A stretch of DNA of 64,000 nucleotides from Rhodocytophaga aerolata (lineage in GTDB: Bacteria > Bacteroidota > Bacteroidia > Cytophagales > 172606-1), in contig NZ_JAUKPO010000010.1 in assembly GCF_030503435.1 (NCBI RefSeq), positions 62,001-126,000 of the forward strand. Reading direction: 5' to 3'. Below, one piece after another: positions 11,112-18,895 of the stretch (position 1 is its first letter; each line of letters begins with the position of its first letter). The position numbers and the translations under genes were made by a program. The notes below the pieces were generated by a model. The model saw only the letters and a list, made by a program, of their open reading frames with translations. It was not told the DNA's origin and did no database searches.

Positions 11112-11169
11112 TACACTGAACCACTTCCAGAATTAGGAAGCAACTAAATCTGGAAGGTGGTTCAGTGTA
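11112..11169. terminator. Bidirectional terminator between convergent genes
   Basis: A 20-bp near-perfect inverted repeat lies between two convergent stops, with arms at 11112-11131 and 11149-11169 (TACACTGAACCAC-type arms with one bulged base). On the minus strand it is followed by AAAATTATTTTT. It likely ends transcription from both sides. Confidence 0.8.
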
Positions 11170-11173
11170 TATA

Positions 11174-11626
11174 TCATAACTGTATATTTATTTCCTTTTT
11201 AGCTTCCCATTTATCAATGATATCATTTTTTAGGCTATATTTCACATAGCCATCAATAGATGTTGTGTAAGCATAGCTCACAGAGATAGCTTCCTGGTTT
11301 TCATTTACATGCGGTATCTTTTTCTCCACCTGGATTTTTTTCATGGCTTCAGGTAAATCTTTAAATTCTATCCAGGCCAGTGTCGTATCAAATTCTGTTG
11401 TTTGCGCATAAGGTTGCTTATTGATACGGGACACTGCTAGTTTAATTTGTACTTTGGCATCACTCCATCGGGCATCACTGAAATCATTCTCTGTATAAAT
11501 ATTAAAAGTTACTGATTTTGAAGAGAAACTACGTAGAGGTTGAGCATTATTTATTTTGCTGTTTACACATCCGGTAAGCATTAGTGAAAGCAGCGTTACA
11601 CCCAAGATAAGCGTACGTAAGAACAT
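11174..11626 (-). CDS. Hypothetical lipoprotein
   Basis: This 150-residue protein has a lipoprotein signal peptide (MFLRTLILGVTLLSLMLTGC, lipobox LTGC, lipidated Cys20). The mature part is mostly beta-type sequence with alternating hydrophobic residues (SVTFNIYTENDFSD, ISVSYAYTTSIDGYVKYSL). I do not recognise a family. It sits 57 bases after the gene at 11683-12273 on the same strand and may share its transcript. Confidence 0.75.
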   Translation of the reverse strand: MFLRTLILGVTLLSLMLTGCVNSKINNAQPLRSFSSKSVTFNIYTENDFSDARWSDAKVQIKLAVSRINKQPYAQTTEFDTTLAWIEFKDLPEAMKKIQVEKKIPHVNENQEAISVSYAYTTSIDGYVKYSLKNDIIDKWEAKKEINIQL

Positions 11627-11682
11627 GATAGTAGACTCTAAAGTATGTAGTGATTTAATTGAATAGATTGTTAATTGCTGAA

Positions 11683-12273
11683 TTAACGCCTCACCCGAAT
11701 CGGTATGTACGCAAGTCTATTATCTGGCTTGCTGGTAAATACTACATACCCTAAGATAGCCCAAGCAAAAGCTGAATATAATCCGCTAATTAACATGCTG
11801 CTTACCGTAAGTCCGGCAACAAGGCTCAATACTATACTTAAAGGCAACCACAGTCCTACCAGTAGAGGCACAAACCTTTTCCAGCCCTGTAGTTTTTTTA
11901 CCCATATCACCCGGATGCCAAAAAAGAACATGACTATATTACTAATAGGCCAGAAAGCATCTAACAAATGATAAAGTAAAGTATTAGCTCCCGGCTGAAT
12001 GGTTTCCCACACATTCCAGATATTTGCCATAGAAAGAGTGACTATGGGAATAAGTATCCATAGATTGTTATTCTTCGTGTCTCCGGCGGCATACATATTT
12101 TTCAATCCAACCATGCTGCACATCCAGGCACTGATATAAATTATTGAAAATATTCCACTCAGGGAAGTATGTTCAAACTGTTCGCCACCGCCATTCTGGC
12201 CATGGATACAATAATCTATAAGCAAAAAGGGAGCACCTACTATGGCTAAAAGGCCAAGTATTCTGTTGTTCAT
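11683..12273 (-). CDS. Hypothetical membrane protein
   Basis: This 196-residue protein has about six hydrophobic segments (ILGLLAIVGAPFLLIDYCIH, LSGIFSIIYISAWMCSMVGL, LWILIPIVTLSMANIWNVW, ISNIVMFFFGIRVIWV, LLVGLWLPLSIVLSLVAGLTV, GLYSAFAWAILGYVVF). Charges are sparse and there is no catalytic signature. It ends RLAYIPIRVRR with a basic tail, which suggests a cytoplasmic C-terminus. I do not recognise the family. Confidence 0.75.
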   Translation of the reverse strand: MNNRILGLLAIVGAPFLLIDYCIHGQNGGGEQFEHTSLSGIFSIIYISAWMCSMVGLKNMYAAGDTKNNNLWILIPIVTLSMANIWNVWETIQPGANTLLYHLLDAFWPISNIVMFFFGIRVIWVKKLQGWKRFVPLLVGLWLPLSIVLSLVAGLTVSSMLISGLYSAFAWAILGYVVFTSKPDNRLAYIPIRVRR

Positions 12274-12448
12274 TGTCTCAGATAATTTAAAGAGGAATTA
12301 AAAATTGGATGCTCTTGATGGAAATTATACTGATTAGTAACCCACGGTAAAACAATAGTTGGTTAGGTGGCGGTTTAGTTACCCTGGATAGCTTATATGT
12401 ACTCCCCTCAAGTGCACTGGCTTAATAGATGCGAAAACATTCATACAG

Positions 12449-12481
12449 AAAAAAGACAAACCTCTGTAAAGTTTGTCTTTT
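12449..12481 (-). terminator. Terminator of the transglycosylase gene
   Basis: The 11-bp perfect inverted repeat AAAAGACAAAC / GTTTGTCTTTT has a 9-base loop. On the minus strand the second arm runs into TTTTTTC. It lies 41 bases past the stop at 12522. Confidence 0.8.
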
Positions 12482-12521
12482 CGATTATGAACAAAATAAA
12501 TATAAAATGTACTTAAAAATT

Positions 12522-13961
12522 CTATTTTTTGGCTAGCTGCAGATTACTAGTAGAAGGGAGGTACAATCTCGTGATTCGTTCGGCTGGTATGTTACCTACT
12601 GCTTGAGAAACCCTCCATACATTACCAGATGGTTGTAGATCTTCTATACTTAGCTTTGGAGTAGCCAGCGTTTTTATGTTGACGACTACTTGCTGAGTAG
12701 CTTTCAGATCTACCAATGTTGCAATTGTATAGACTTTAAGCTGACTGGTTGTATCTACCCAGATAGTAAGTTGCTGACCGGCTGCTACATAATTACTTTT
12801 TAACCGGTTCCACCGTTTCAAATCTTCTACACGGATATTGTGTTGCTGGGCAATTTTTGTAATAGTTTCGCCGGCAGCTGTTTCATGGGTTATCTTTTTT
12901 AAGTTGTTTACAGATGAACTTAGTATAGCATACCGGTTATAAGAAAATATCTGTTTTTTGTTTGCCGGAATGCTTAAGCTATAATATCCTCCGTAAGCTG
13001 GTACAAAACTACGTTTGTATTGAGGATTCAGTTCGGTTAACTCTTCTAAGGTAATATTCAGCTGTTTAGCAAACAGACTCATATTTAAATACTGATTAAC
13101 CATTATAGTATCCGAAGTTACTACGCTTACAGGTAAATTCGTTGTAAGGTTATAATCTTCCGCATACTTCATTACATAATTTAAGGCAATAAACTTAGGC
13201 ACATATGCCCGGGTTTCAGCAGGCAAAAAATCATATATCTGCCAGAAACTTTTCTTATTTCCTGCATAACGCATTGCTTTCCGGACATTGCCAGGTCCAC
13301 AGTTATAGGCGGCCAGGGCTAAATGCCAGTCGCCGAACATATCGTGTAATTCTTTTAAATACCGGCAGGCAGCATCTGTTGATTTATAAGGGTCAAGTCT
13401 TTCGTCAATATACGCATCCTGACGAAGATCATAGTATCTGCCTGTAACTGACATAAATTGCCACAATCCTGCTGCTTTTACCGGAGACATGGCTCTGGGA
13501 TTCAAGCTGGACTCTACCATAGATAAATATTTCAACTCGTCTGGCAACCCATGTCTACTTAATGCTTCTTCGTAGATAGGAAAGAACCGGTGTTTACGTT
13601 CCAGCATCAGGCTGACAAACCGACGGTTTTTCACCGTATAATAACTTATAAATGTTTTTACTTTACCGTTATAAGGCATGGCGATTGTAGTTCCCATGCG
13701 ATTAAACTGATCTTTAACCAGTTTTTCAGGTAAACTCGTAATCACATTATTAGCATTAGTAACCAGTAATGCAGATGATATAGAAGGAATAAGTGTGGTA
13801 TCTGCAACTTTACTTGTTGATATTTCCTTGTTCAACCCTTCATCTTCCTCTCCTTGGCTGGCAGATGCCAGGCTCTGACTTGTAGCAGCAGACTGACTCA
13901 ACAAGAGAAAACAGTAAGCTAAAGTAACCTTTAATCCGATACGTTTTACTTGTGCAATCAT
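12522..13961 (-). CDS. MltD-like lytic murein transglycosylase with LysM
   Basis: This 479-residue exported enzyme has an N-terminal signal (LKVTLAYCFLLLSQSAATSQ). The SLT (goose-lysozyme-like) catalytic domain spans about residues 120-260. It contains the acid Glu150 in SMVESSLNP, then AAGLWQFM and AAYNCGPGNVRKAM. A first, weak LysM-like segment lies around 290-340 (LNITLEELTELNPQYK). A clear LysM follows at about 355-405 (AAGETITKIAQQHNIRVEDL ... AGQQLTIWV). Such enzymes cut peptidoglycan between MurNAc and GlcNAc, giving 1,6-anhydroMurNAc ends, during wall turnover or gliding-related remodelling. It is monocistronic, with a terminator downstream and an inverted repeat at 13998-14039 upstream. 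Confidence 0.92.
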   Translation of the reverse strand: MIAQVKRIGLKVTLAYCFLLLSQSAATSQSLASASQGEEDEGLNKEISTSKVADTTLIPSISSALLVTNANNVITSLPEKLVKDQFNRMGTTIAMPYNGKVKTFISYYTVKNRRFVSLMLERKHRFFPIYEEALSRHGLPDELKYLSMVESSLNPRAMSPVKAAGLWQFMSVTGRYYDLRQDAYIDERLDPYKSTDAACRYLKELHDMFGDWHLALAAYNCGPGNVRKAMRYAGNKKSFWQIYDFLPAETRAYVPKFIALNYVMKYAEDYNLTTNLPVSVVTSDTIMVNQYLNMSLFAKQLNITLEELTELNPQYKRSFVPAYGGYYSLSIPANKKQIFSYNRYAILSSSVNNLKKITHETAAGETITKIAQQHNIRVEDLKRWNRLKSNYVAAGQQLTIWVDTTSQLKVYTIATLVDLKATQQVVVNIKTLATPKLSIEDLQPSGNVWRVSQAVGNIPAERITRLYLPSTSNLQLAKK

Positions 13962-14458
13962 TTACGTTGTAGGTTTATAGTGACAAACAAGTACCAGGCA
14001 TACATAACTTTTTAACCTTTGCTAAACTCTTATGTATGCTATTTATTGGAATTGCACTCTTTTCGTAACCCTGGACTGTGTAAGATTTGATGTATTTAGG
14101 CGAAAAAACAGGAATATAATTTAGGAAAAAATATTCATAACTTCCTAACAATCAGTTAACCTACGATAGCTATTTTGCAAATAAAAAATACTTGAGATTT
14201 TTTATTAATTTACATAACTACTTTATTATCAGTCTTTTAATTTCAAACCTATGAGTTTACTATATTAAAAATGGCCGTTTTTGCTTAAAATAAGCACTTT
14301 TTATCAAAAGCAGGACCTTAGAAACTTTTGTGAATTTTACTGTAATAAAGGTGCTTTAGCCTGTATAGTTTCCCGCCATTGATGTAAGATAATGTCTTTG
14401 GGAGGTACAAAAAAATAGATTATAAGGTAATATCGCTGTAGCAACAATGTAAGTAAAT
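13962..14458. other. Intergenic region with inverted repeat
   Basis: About 500 AT-rich bases separate the transglycosylase start from the end of the LytTR operon. It contains the inverted repeat GCATACATAA (13998-14007) / TTATGTATGC (14030-14039), described separately. I see no ORF and no good terminator for the operon on its right. Confidence 0.4.
13998..14039. promoter_or_regulatory. Perfect 10-bp inverted repeat upstream of mltD-like gene
   Basis: GCATACATAA and TTATGTATGC are separated by 22 bases, giving a centre-to-centre distance of 32 bases, close to three helical turns. The left arm ends 37 bases upstream of the ATG. The arms could bind a dimeric regulator or form a leader hairpin. 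No regulator is identified. Confidence 0.35.
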
Positions 14459-15235
14459 CTACTCCCCCATCCAGGTTTTAAAATCTGTGGATTTCTCCCG
14501 GCTAATATAGACTTCTTCTTCATTTACCGGAGATAGCTCTAACTTAAGGCGGTTATGAAAATGGATGTGGATTTTGTTGACCGACTTTGGGGAAACAATA
14601 AACTGACGGTTGGCACGGTAAAACTGTTTGGGATGAAGAATCTTTTCTAATTCATCCAGATGATAGTCGATGCTCAGTATTCGTTTATCCCAGGTTTTTA
14701 CAAAAGTTACCCGGTCTTTGGTATAGAAATAAGCAATTTCATTTACTTCAACAGGCAGTAGTCTGGACCCTTGCCGGAGTAAAAATCGGTCACGGTATGT
14801 GTCTGAAGGAACAGTTGAATCTCGTAGCAAGGTTGCTAACATTTTAATATCTATGCTTGCCGTGCTAGTACCGTATAATTTTTTCAACTCATAAAATTTC
14901 AACAGGCTTTTCCGCAAAGCCTCTTCGTTTATGGGCTTCAATAAATAATCTACACTGTGCACTTTAAAAGCCTGTAAAGCAAACTCATCATAAGCTGTTG
15001 TAAAAATCACCGGACACTTAATCTCTATCTGCTCAAACACCGAAAAACTTTGTCCATCCGCTAGCTCAATATCTGCCAGTAAGAGGTCAGGAGAGGGATG
15101 GGTATTAAACCACTGGATAGTACTCTCCACACTATCCAGGACACCTACTATTTCAATAGCCGGATCACATTCCAGCATCATGGCCTGCAATTGCTTGGCC
15201 GCTAGAAATTCATCTTCAATGATTAATACTTTCAC
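14459..15235 (-). CDS. LytTR-family response regulator
   Basis: This 258-residue protein has a receiver domain at residues 1-120 (acidic pair E7/D8, phospho-acceptor D55 in LLLADIELAD, Thr/Lys in FTTAYDEF and YLLKPI). A C-terminal LytTR DNA-binding domain spans about 145-258 (RDRFLLRQGSRLLPVEVNEI, FYRANRQFIVSPKSV). The start is GTG inside the end of the kinase gene (20-base overlap), so kinase and regulator are translationally coupled. It is the last gene of a five-gene operon and probably controls that operon or a nearby target. Confidence 0.95.
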   Translation of the reverse strand: MKVLIIEDEFLAAKQLQAMMLECDPAIEIVGVLDSVESTIQWFNTHPSPDLLLADIELADGQSFSVFEQIEIKCPVIFTTAYDEFALQAFKVHSVDYLLKPINEEALRKSLLKFYELKKLYGTSTASIDIKMLATLLRDSTVPSDTYRDRFLLRQGSRLLPVEVNEIAYFYTKDRVTFVKTWDKRILSIDYHLDELEKILHPKQFYRANRQFIVSPKSVNKIHIHFHNRLKLELSPVNEEEVYISREKSTDFKTWMGE

Positions 15236-16277
15236 GGATTACAGGTTTAAGTAAAGGAATAACTACTTCAAAGGTGTCTTGTCGTTCATTAATTTGTACT
15301 TCTGGTGCTTTTAATAAACGGTATTTGGAAGTTATATTTAATAACCCTTTCTTACTTGAGGGTATGGTATGCCTCTGTTTACGTTGAAGATTGTTTTTTA
15401 CCACAATTGACTCATGATTGCTAACTACTTGTATAGTAAGAGGTTTGCTTGCAGAAGCTATGTTATGCTTTACGGCATTCTCTACAAGTAACTGCAACGT
15501 AACTGGAGGCAGCAGGTACTGCCGGTACTCAGGGTTTACTTGTATCTCCATTTGTAATCCATTACCAAACCGTGTTTTAAGCAGATTGAAATAAGCATGC
15601 GTAAATGCCAACTCTTTCTCCAATGAAGTTAATTGACTCTCGTTGCTTTGAAGCAGGTAGCGGTACACTTGAGATAGATCATTGATAAACTGAATAGCTT
15701 TTTTATTTTCCTCCGTTTTAACCAGTGCTTGCAATGTATTCAGGCTATTGAATAGAAAGTGAGGCTGTACCTGGGTTTTCAGTGAATCCAGTTGGGCTTC
15801 CAGGTTTATCCGTAGCAATTCTTCAGTTTGGCTTTTGGCAATCAGCCATTGAGAGAAAAAATAGCGGCTCTCATAAATGGAAATTATAACTACCAAATGA
15901 AACAAGTTTATACCCAACATGAAATAGACATCTTTCGCTAGCATTTCGAAGCCTTCTACATCTGAGTAAACCCAGTATATTAATAAAACCACCCGGAGCG
16001 CTAATAACAGCAGAACAGCTGGTATGGATAAGATAATCAGGGCAACAATACGCTTTTTATATGTTTCTATTCCTGAATAATATTTTCTGGTTTTCCTGAC
16101 CATCAAACGTGCCACTAGCCATGTTATTAAAATGGTACCATATCCGAAAATGATAAACCTTAGCGGCTGAATATCCTTTTCAAGAAGTGGAGCTATATTA
16201 AAAAAGATAGTTATGGCTACAAAATGTATAGGTGGCCCGTATAACAACAATTTCCGGTCATTCAGTTTCTCCTGCAT
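15216..16277 (-). CDS. LytS/YpdA-type sensor histidine kinase
   Basis: This 353-residue protein has four transmembrane segments in the first about 145 residues (for example HFVAITIFFNIAPLL and VALIILSIPAVLLLLAL). A His_kinase domain follows (QVQPHFLFNSLNTLQALV, phospho-His173). An HATPase domain comes next, with N-box LLVENAVKHNIA and a degenerate G region (KKGLLNITSKYRLL). There is no PAS or extracytoplasmic sensor domain, so the signal is probably sensed within the membrane. It overlaps its regulator and starts 3 bases after the membrane protein gene upstream, so the three are one unit. Confidence 0.94.
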   Translation of the reverse strand: MQEKLNDRKLLLYGPPIHFVAITIFFNIAPLLEKDIQPLRFIIFGYGTILITWLVARLMVRKTRKYYSGIETYKKRIVALIILSIPAVLLLLALRVVLLIYWVYSDVEGFEMLAKDVYFMLGINLFHLVVIISIYESRYFFSQWLIAKSQTEELLRINLEAQLDSLKTQVQPHFLFNSLNTLQALVKTEENKKAIQFINDLSQVYRYLLQSNESQLTSLEKELAFTHAYFNLLKTRFGNGLQMEIQVNPEYRQYLLPPVTLQLLVENAVKHNIASASKPLTIQVVSNHESIVVKNNLQRKQRHTIPSSKKGLLNITSKYRLLKAPEVQINERQDTFEVVIPLLKPVIRESINH

Positions 16278-16280
16278 AGA

Positions 16281-16982
16281 TTAGCTTGCATACTCTGTTA
16301 TTACTCCAAAAAGTATATGCCAGATTAGATAGTGGCCCAGCCGAACAAATAAACTTGCCAGAAATCCATACCACCTAAAATAGACAACTTGTATAAAATT
16401 AAAAATAAACCCATTAATAAAACTAAAAATTAAAAGTCCAATAGAATTGGTAATTAATTGATAATATGGTTCGATGATAGAGCTTACTATGGCAAGCACC
16501 CAGAATACCTTTTGAGAAGTTGAATCTTTTACTATCAATCCACCGATAGACCACATCAGTATAGGAATGGGTAATAAGCGGTGAATTACTTCAGTTTCTA
16601 CAGCGCCGGCTGTATAGAGCAACACAGAATAGGGAAAAGGTTGCATAAAGGGAGTGAGAGAGTTAAGCGGTTCTGGATGAATGATTAACTTGAACACTGC
16701 CACATCTACAACTCCAAATAAAATACCTATAAGTGAAGGATTCCAGTACTGCTGTTTATGGGAGATGCCTTGAGCTAGCAGATCAGGAAAGCCAGTTTTA
16801 GTAGCTAAATTAACTCCTACTAGCCCTAAAGCCACGAGGGCAATTTTATCTATCCCAAATACCCGTACCGCCACTCCCCTCTCCTGCATATATATACCTG
16901 CCACATATGTGACAAGGCATATACATATTAGCAATAGATAAATAGCTCTGGACTTATAGGTTGTGGAATAGGTGATAAACAT
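16281..16982 (-). CDS. Polytopic membrane protein, possibly CPBP-like
   Basis: The frame opens at TTG 16991, but ATG at 16982 is preferred (233 residues). There are about seven hydrophobic segments. The stretch GAVETEVIHRLLPI resembles the E-E-x-x-x-R motif of CPBP (Abi) intramembrane proteases. Near the end FVRLGHYLIWHILFG supplies two His, as in the later motifs of that family. The canonical EE pair is spaced as E-T-E, so the match is imperfect and activity is uncertain. It lies between the serine hydrolase and the kinase in a tight operon. It could process a membrane signal for the kinase; that is inference only. Confidence 0.6.
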   Translation of the reverse strand: MFITYSTTYKSRAIYLLLICICLVTYVAGIYMQERGVAVRVFGIDKIALVALGLVGVNLATKTGFPDLLAQGISHKQQYWNPSLIGILFGVVDVAVFKLIIHPEPLNSLTPFMQPFPYSVLLYTAGAVETEVIHRLLPIPILMWSIGGLIVKDSTSQKVFWVLAIVSSIIEPYYQLITNSIGLLIFSFINGFIFNFIQVVYFRWYGFLASLFVRLGHYLIWHILFGVITEYAS

Positions 16983-16994
16983 AATCAGCAAAAA

Positions 16995-18146
16995 TTAAGG
17001 AATAATACGATCTAAATAGTCTTTTTTGACAGGCGTACCTAAATTGAGAAAAGAAATAATAGTCATCTGTTTATCCGGAAAATACAGCCAGGTAGCATCG
17101 AGGCCAATTACGCCGCCATTGTGTCCATAACCAATTGTACGAGCAACTTTCCAGGTTTCCAGACCATATCCATATTCACAATCACCTTCTGGGCAAGAGG
17201 GTAACTTAACAGATAGTTGCATTTCCTGTACCGTTTGTTGTTTTAACAATCTTCCACCAAACAGGGCTTCTGAGAATTTTAATAAATCTAGCACGGTAGT
17301 AATTATACCCCCGGCTGCACTCCCATCTTCATATACTTTCTCCCATTCGCTTACATCTAATAATTTACCATCGCCATACAGATCCATATAGCTGCGTACT
17401 ACACTGGGATCTGCCCGTTTTTCCAGGTACGTATTGGTCATTTGTAAAGGAGTAAATATTCTGTCTTGCATTAAATTTTTTAAAGGCTTTTGGGCTGCTT
17501 GTTCGGCAATCATACCTAGCAGGATGTACCCAGTATTGCTATAGTTGTAATCTGCTCCCGGTTCGAAACGTAATGGTTTATTATATATAAACTTCTCGAG
17601 AATCTTTTCAGGCTGAGTTAGATCCGTATCTATTGGCCGGTTAATAAGGGCCAACTGGAAAGGTATGTTATCCGAACCCAGATTACGAATACCACTGGTA
17701 TGGGTCAACAACTGCTTTATGGAAATTTTATCTGCCTGCGGAATTTTTCCTTTTGTTTGTGGAAGCCAGTAGGCTAGGTTATCCTCTAATTGAAGCACTC
17801 CTTGTTCAACTAACTGAAGAATTATGGTGGAAGTAAACGTTTTGGTAATACTACCTACCCGGATACGTTCAGCGCCGGTCATAGGTGTTTGGTATTCCAG
17901 GTTAGATTTACCCGAGCCTCCAATCCATACACCATCTTGTGCGGTTTTCACAAGCATAATGGCTCCTGGGGCTTTATTCAATTGCCGGAATTGTTCTAAT
18001 TCATGTGTATAAAACTCATTTTTCGGATGAGTACTAAAATCTGGCAATGCATCCATGTTTGCGGGCTTAACAGGTTCCTCCGGTTGACAAGCCACCAAAG
18101 AAAAAACCAATAGAAGAAGGAATAGAACGTTTTCAATAGTTTTCAT
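16995..18146 (-). CDS. Class C beta-lactamase-like serine hydrolase, lipoprotein
   Basis: This 383-residue protein has a lipoprotein signal (VLFLLLLVFSLVACQPEEP, lipidated Cys20). Catalytic motifs of the beta-lactamase/transpeptidase superfamily are present: S99-I-T-K102, Y202-S-N204 (ADYNYSNTGY) and HNGG in GYGHNGGVIG (in place of KTG). Enzymes of this type act as D-alanyl-D-alanine peptidases or esterases, or on D-amino-acid peptides; true lactamase activity is rarer. Anchored lipoprotein localisation suggests work in the periplasm or at the outer membrane. Gap to the next gene is 12 bases. Its link to a LytS/LytTR pair hints at cell-wall sensing. Confidence 0.88.
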   Translation of the reverse strand: MKTIENVLFLLLLVFSLVACQPEEPVKPANMDALPDFSTHPKNEFYTHELEQFRQLNKAPGAIMLVKTAQDGVWIGGSGKSNLEYQTPMTGAERIRVGSITKTFTSTIILQLVEQGVLQLEDNLAYWLPQTKGKIPQADKISIKQLLTHTSGIRNLGSDNIPFQLALINRPIDTDLTQPEKILEKFIYNKPLRFEPGADYNYSNTGYILLGMIAEQAAQKPLKNLMQDRIFTPLQMTNTYLEKRADPSVVRSYMDLYGDGKLLDVSEWEKVYEDGSAAGGIITTVLDLLKFSEALFGGRLLKQQTVQEMQLSVKLPSCPEGDCEYGYGLETWKVARTIGYGHNGGVIGLDATWLYFPDKQMTIISFLNLGTPVKKDYLDRIIP

Positions 18147-18158
18147 AGGGAAATAAGT

Positions 18159-18767
18159 TTAATTTTTGGTTGGAAGATGTATGCGCATACCTACATGCAA
18201 TGCTTTGTGTGGTAATATAGGTACTGACTGCTGGATGGGCATTTCGCCAAACACTTCGTAACGGGCAAACAGAGAGGTAGCATTAGTAATACGGTAACCA
18301 GTGCCTACACCTAGTGTCGGCATAAACTTATGGAAGTGAGCAGAAGCTTTAACAAAATCGCCATTGGCGGTGGCCTTGTATACAGGAACTGTAGAAATCA
18401 AGTGTAAATATCCTCCTCCTATTGTAGCATCCAAGAAAAACGACCCAAAATGTTTTCGATAGCCTACTTCACTACTCAAATAGAAACCACGATGCAGGCT
18501 TTTGTGTGAATAATATGCCAAATTTATGGTTTGGAATACCTGAGAATGTTGCTTTTTCCGGTAATTTAGTTCTGTGCCAAGTCTGATACCTAGCTGTGGG
18601 TCAGTAAAAAAGCCTTTAAAGTTAGGCAGGCTAATGGCTTGTGAAAAAACAGAGAGGGTTACAGGTACCGGAAAATTCCTTTGGATAGGTGCTCCTTCTT
18701 GAGCCCATGCAGCTGTTTGACAGCTAAGAAGTAGAATACAATAAAAGAATAAATGGATAAGGCGCAT
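18159..18767 (-). CDS. Predicted outer-membrane beta-barrel-like protein
   Basis: The frame opens at TTG 18788, but the ATG at 18767 begins a signal peptide (MRLIHLFFYCILLLSCQTAAWAQ, cleavage after WA), and a -7 box CAAATCTA (minus-strand TAGATTTG) overlaps the TTG, so I use the ATG (202 residues). The mature protein has alternating polar/hydrophobic strands (GTELNYRKKQHSQVF, AYYSHKSLHRGFYLSSEVGY, ATSLFARYEVFGEMP), typical of small outer-membrane barrels, and ends MRIHLPTKN. No named family is recognised. It is the first gene of the operon that ends with the LytTR regulator. Confidence 0.7.
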   Translation of the reverse strand: MRLIHLFFYCILLLSCQTAAWAQEGAPIQRNFPVPVTLSVFSQAISLPNFKGFFTDPQLGIRLGTELNYRKKQHSQVFQTINLAYYSHKSLHRGFYLSSEVGYRKHFGSFFLDATIGGGYLHLISTVPVYKATANGDFVKASAHFHKFMPTLGVGTGYRITNATSLFARYEVFGEMPIQQSVPILPHKALHVGMRIHLPTKN

Positions 18768-18785
18768 AGTTGACTTGTTTTTTGT

Positions 18786-18793
18786 CAAATCTA
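18786..18793 (-). promoter_or_regulatory. -7 box of the five-gene LytTR operon
   Basis: Minus-strand TAGATTTG matches TAnnTTTG. No TTTG is found at 19 bases, so only the -7 element is supported. Its location makes the ATG at 18767 the first usable start. Confidence 0.4.
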
Positions 18794-18895
18794 TGCCCCC
18801 AATAGGGGTTAAAACGATAACTGATGTTTTAATGGTAATTTTTCACGCCTGAGCATCCAGTATTTTTACCTGAATAGCCATTGTCAGCAGTGATA

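Noticed and set aside
14291-14316. TGCTTA/TAAGCA hairpin followed by T-run on the plus strand
   Set aside because: No plus-strand gene ends upstream, so it has nothing to terminate.
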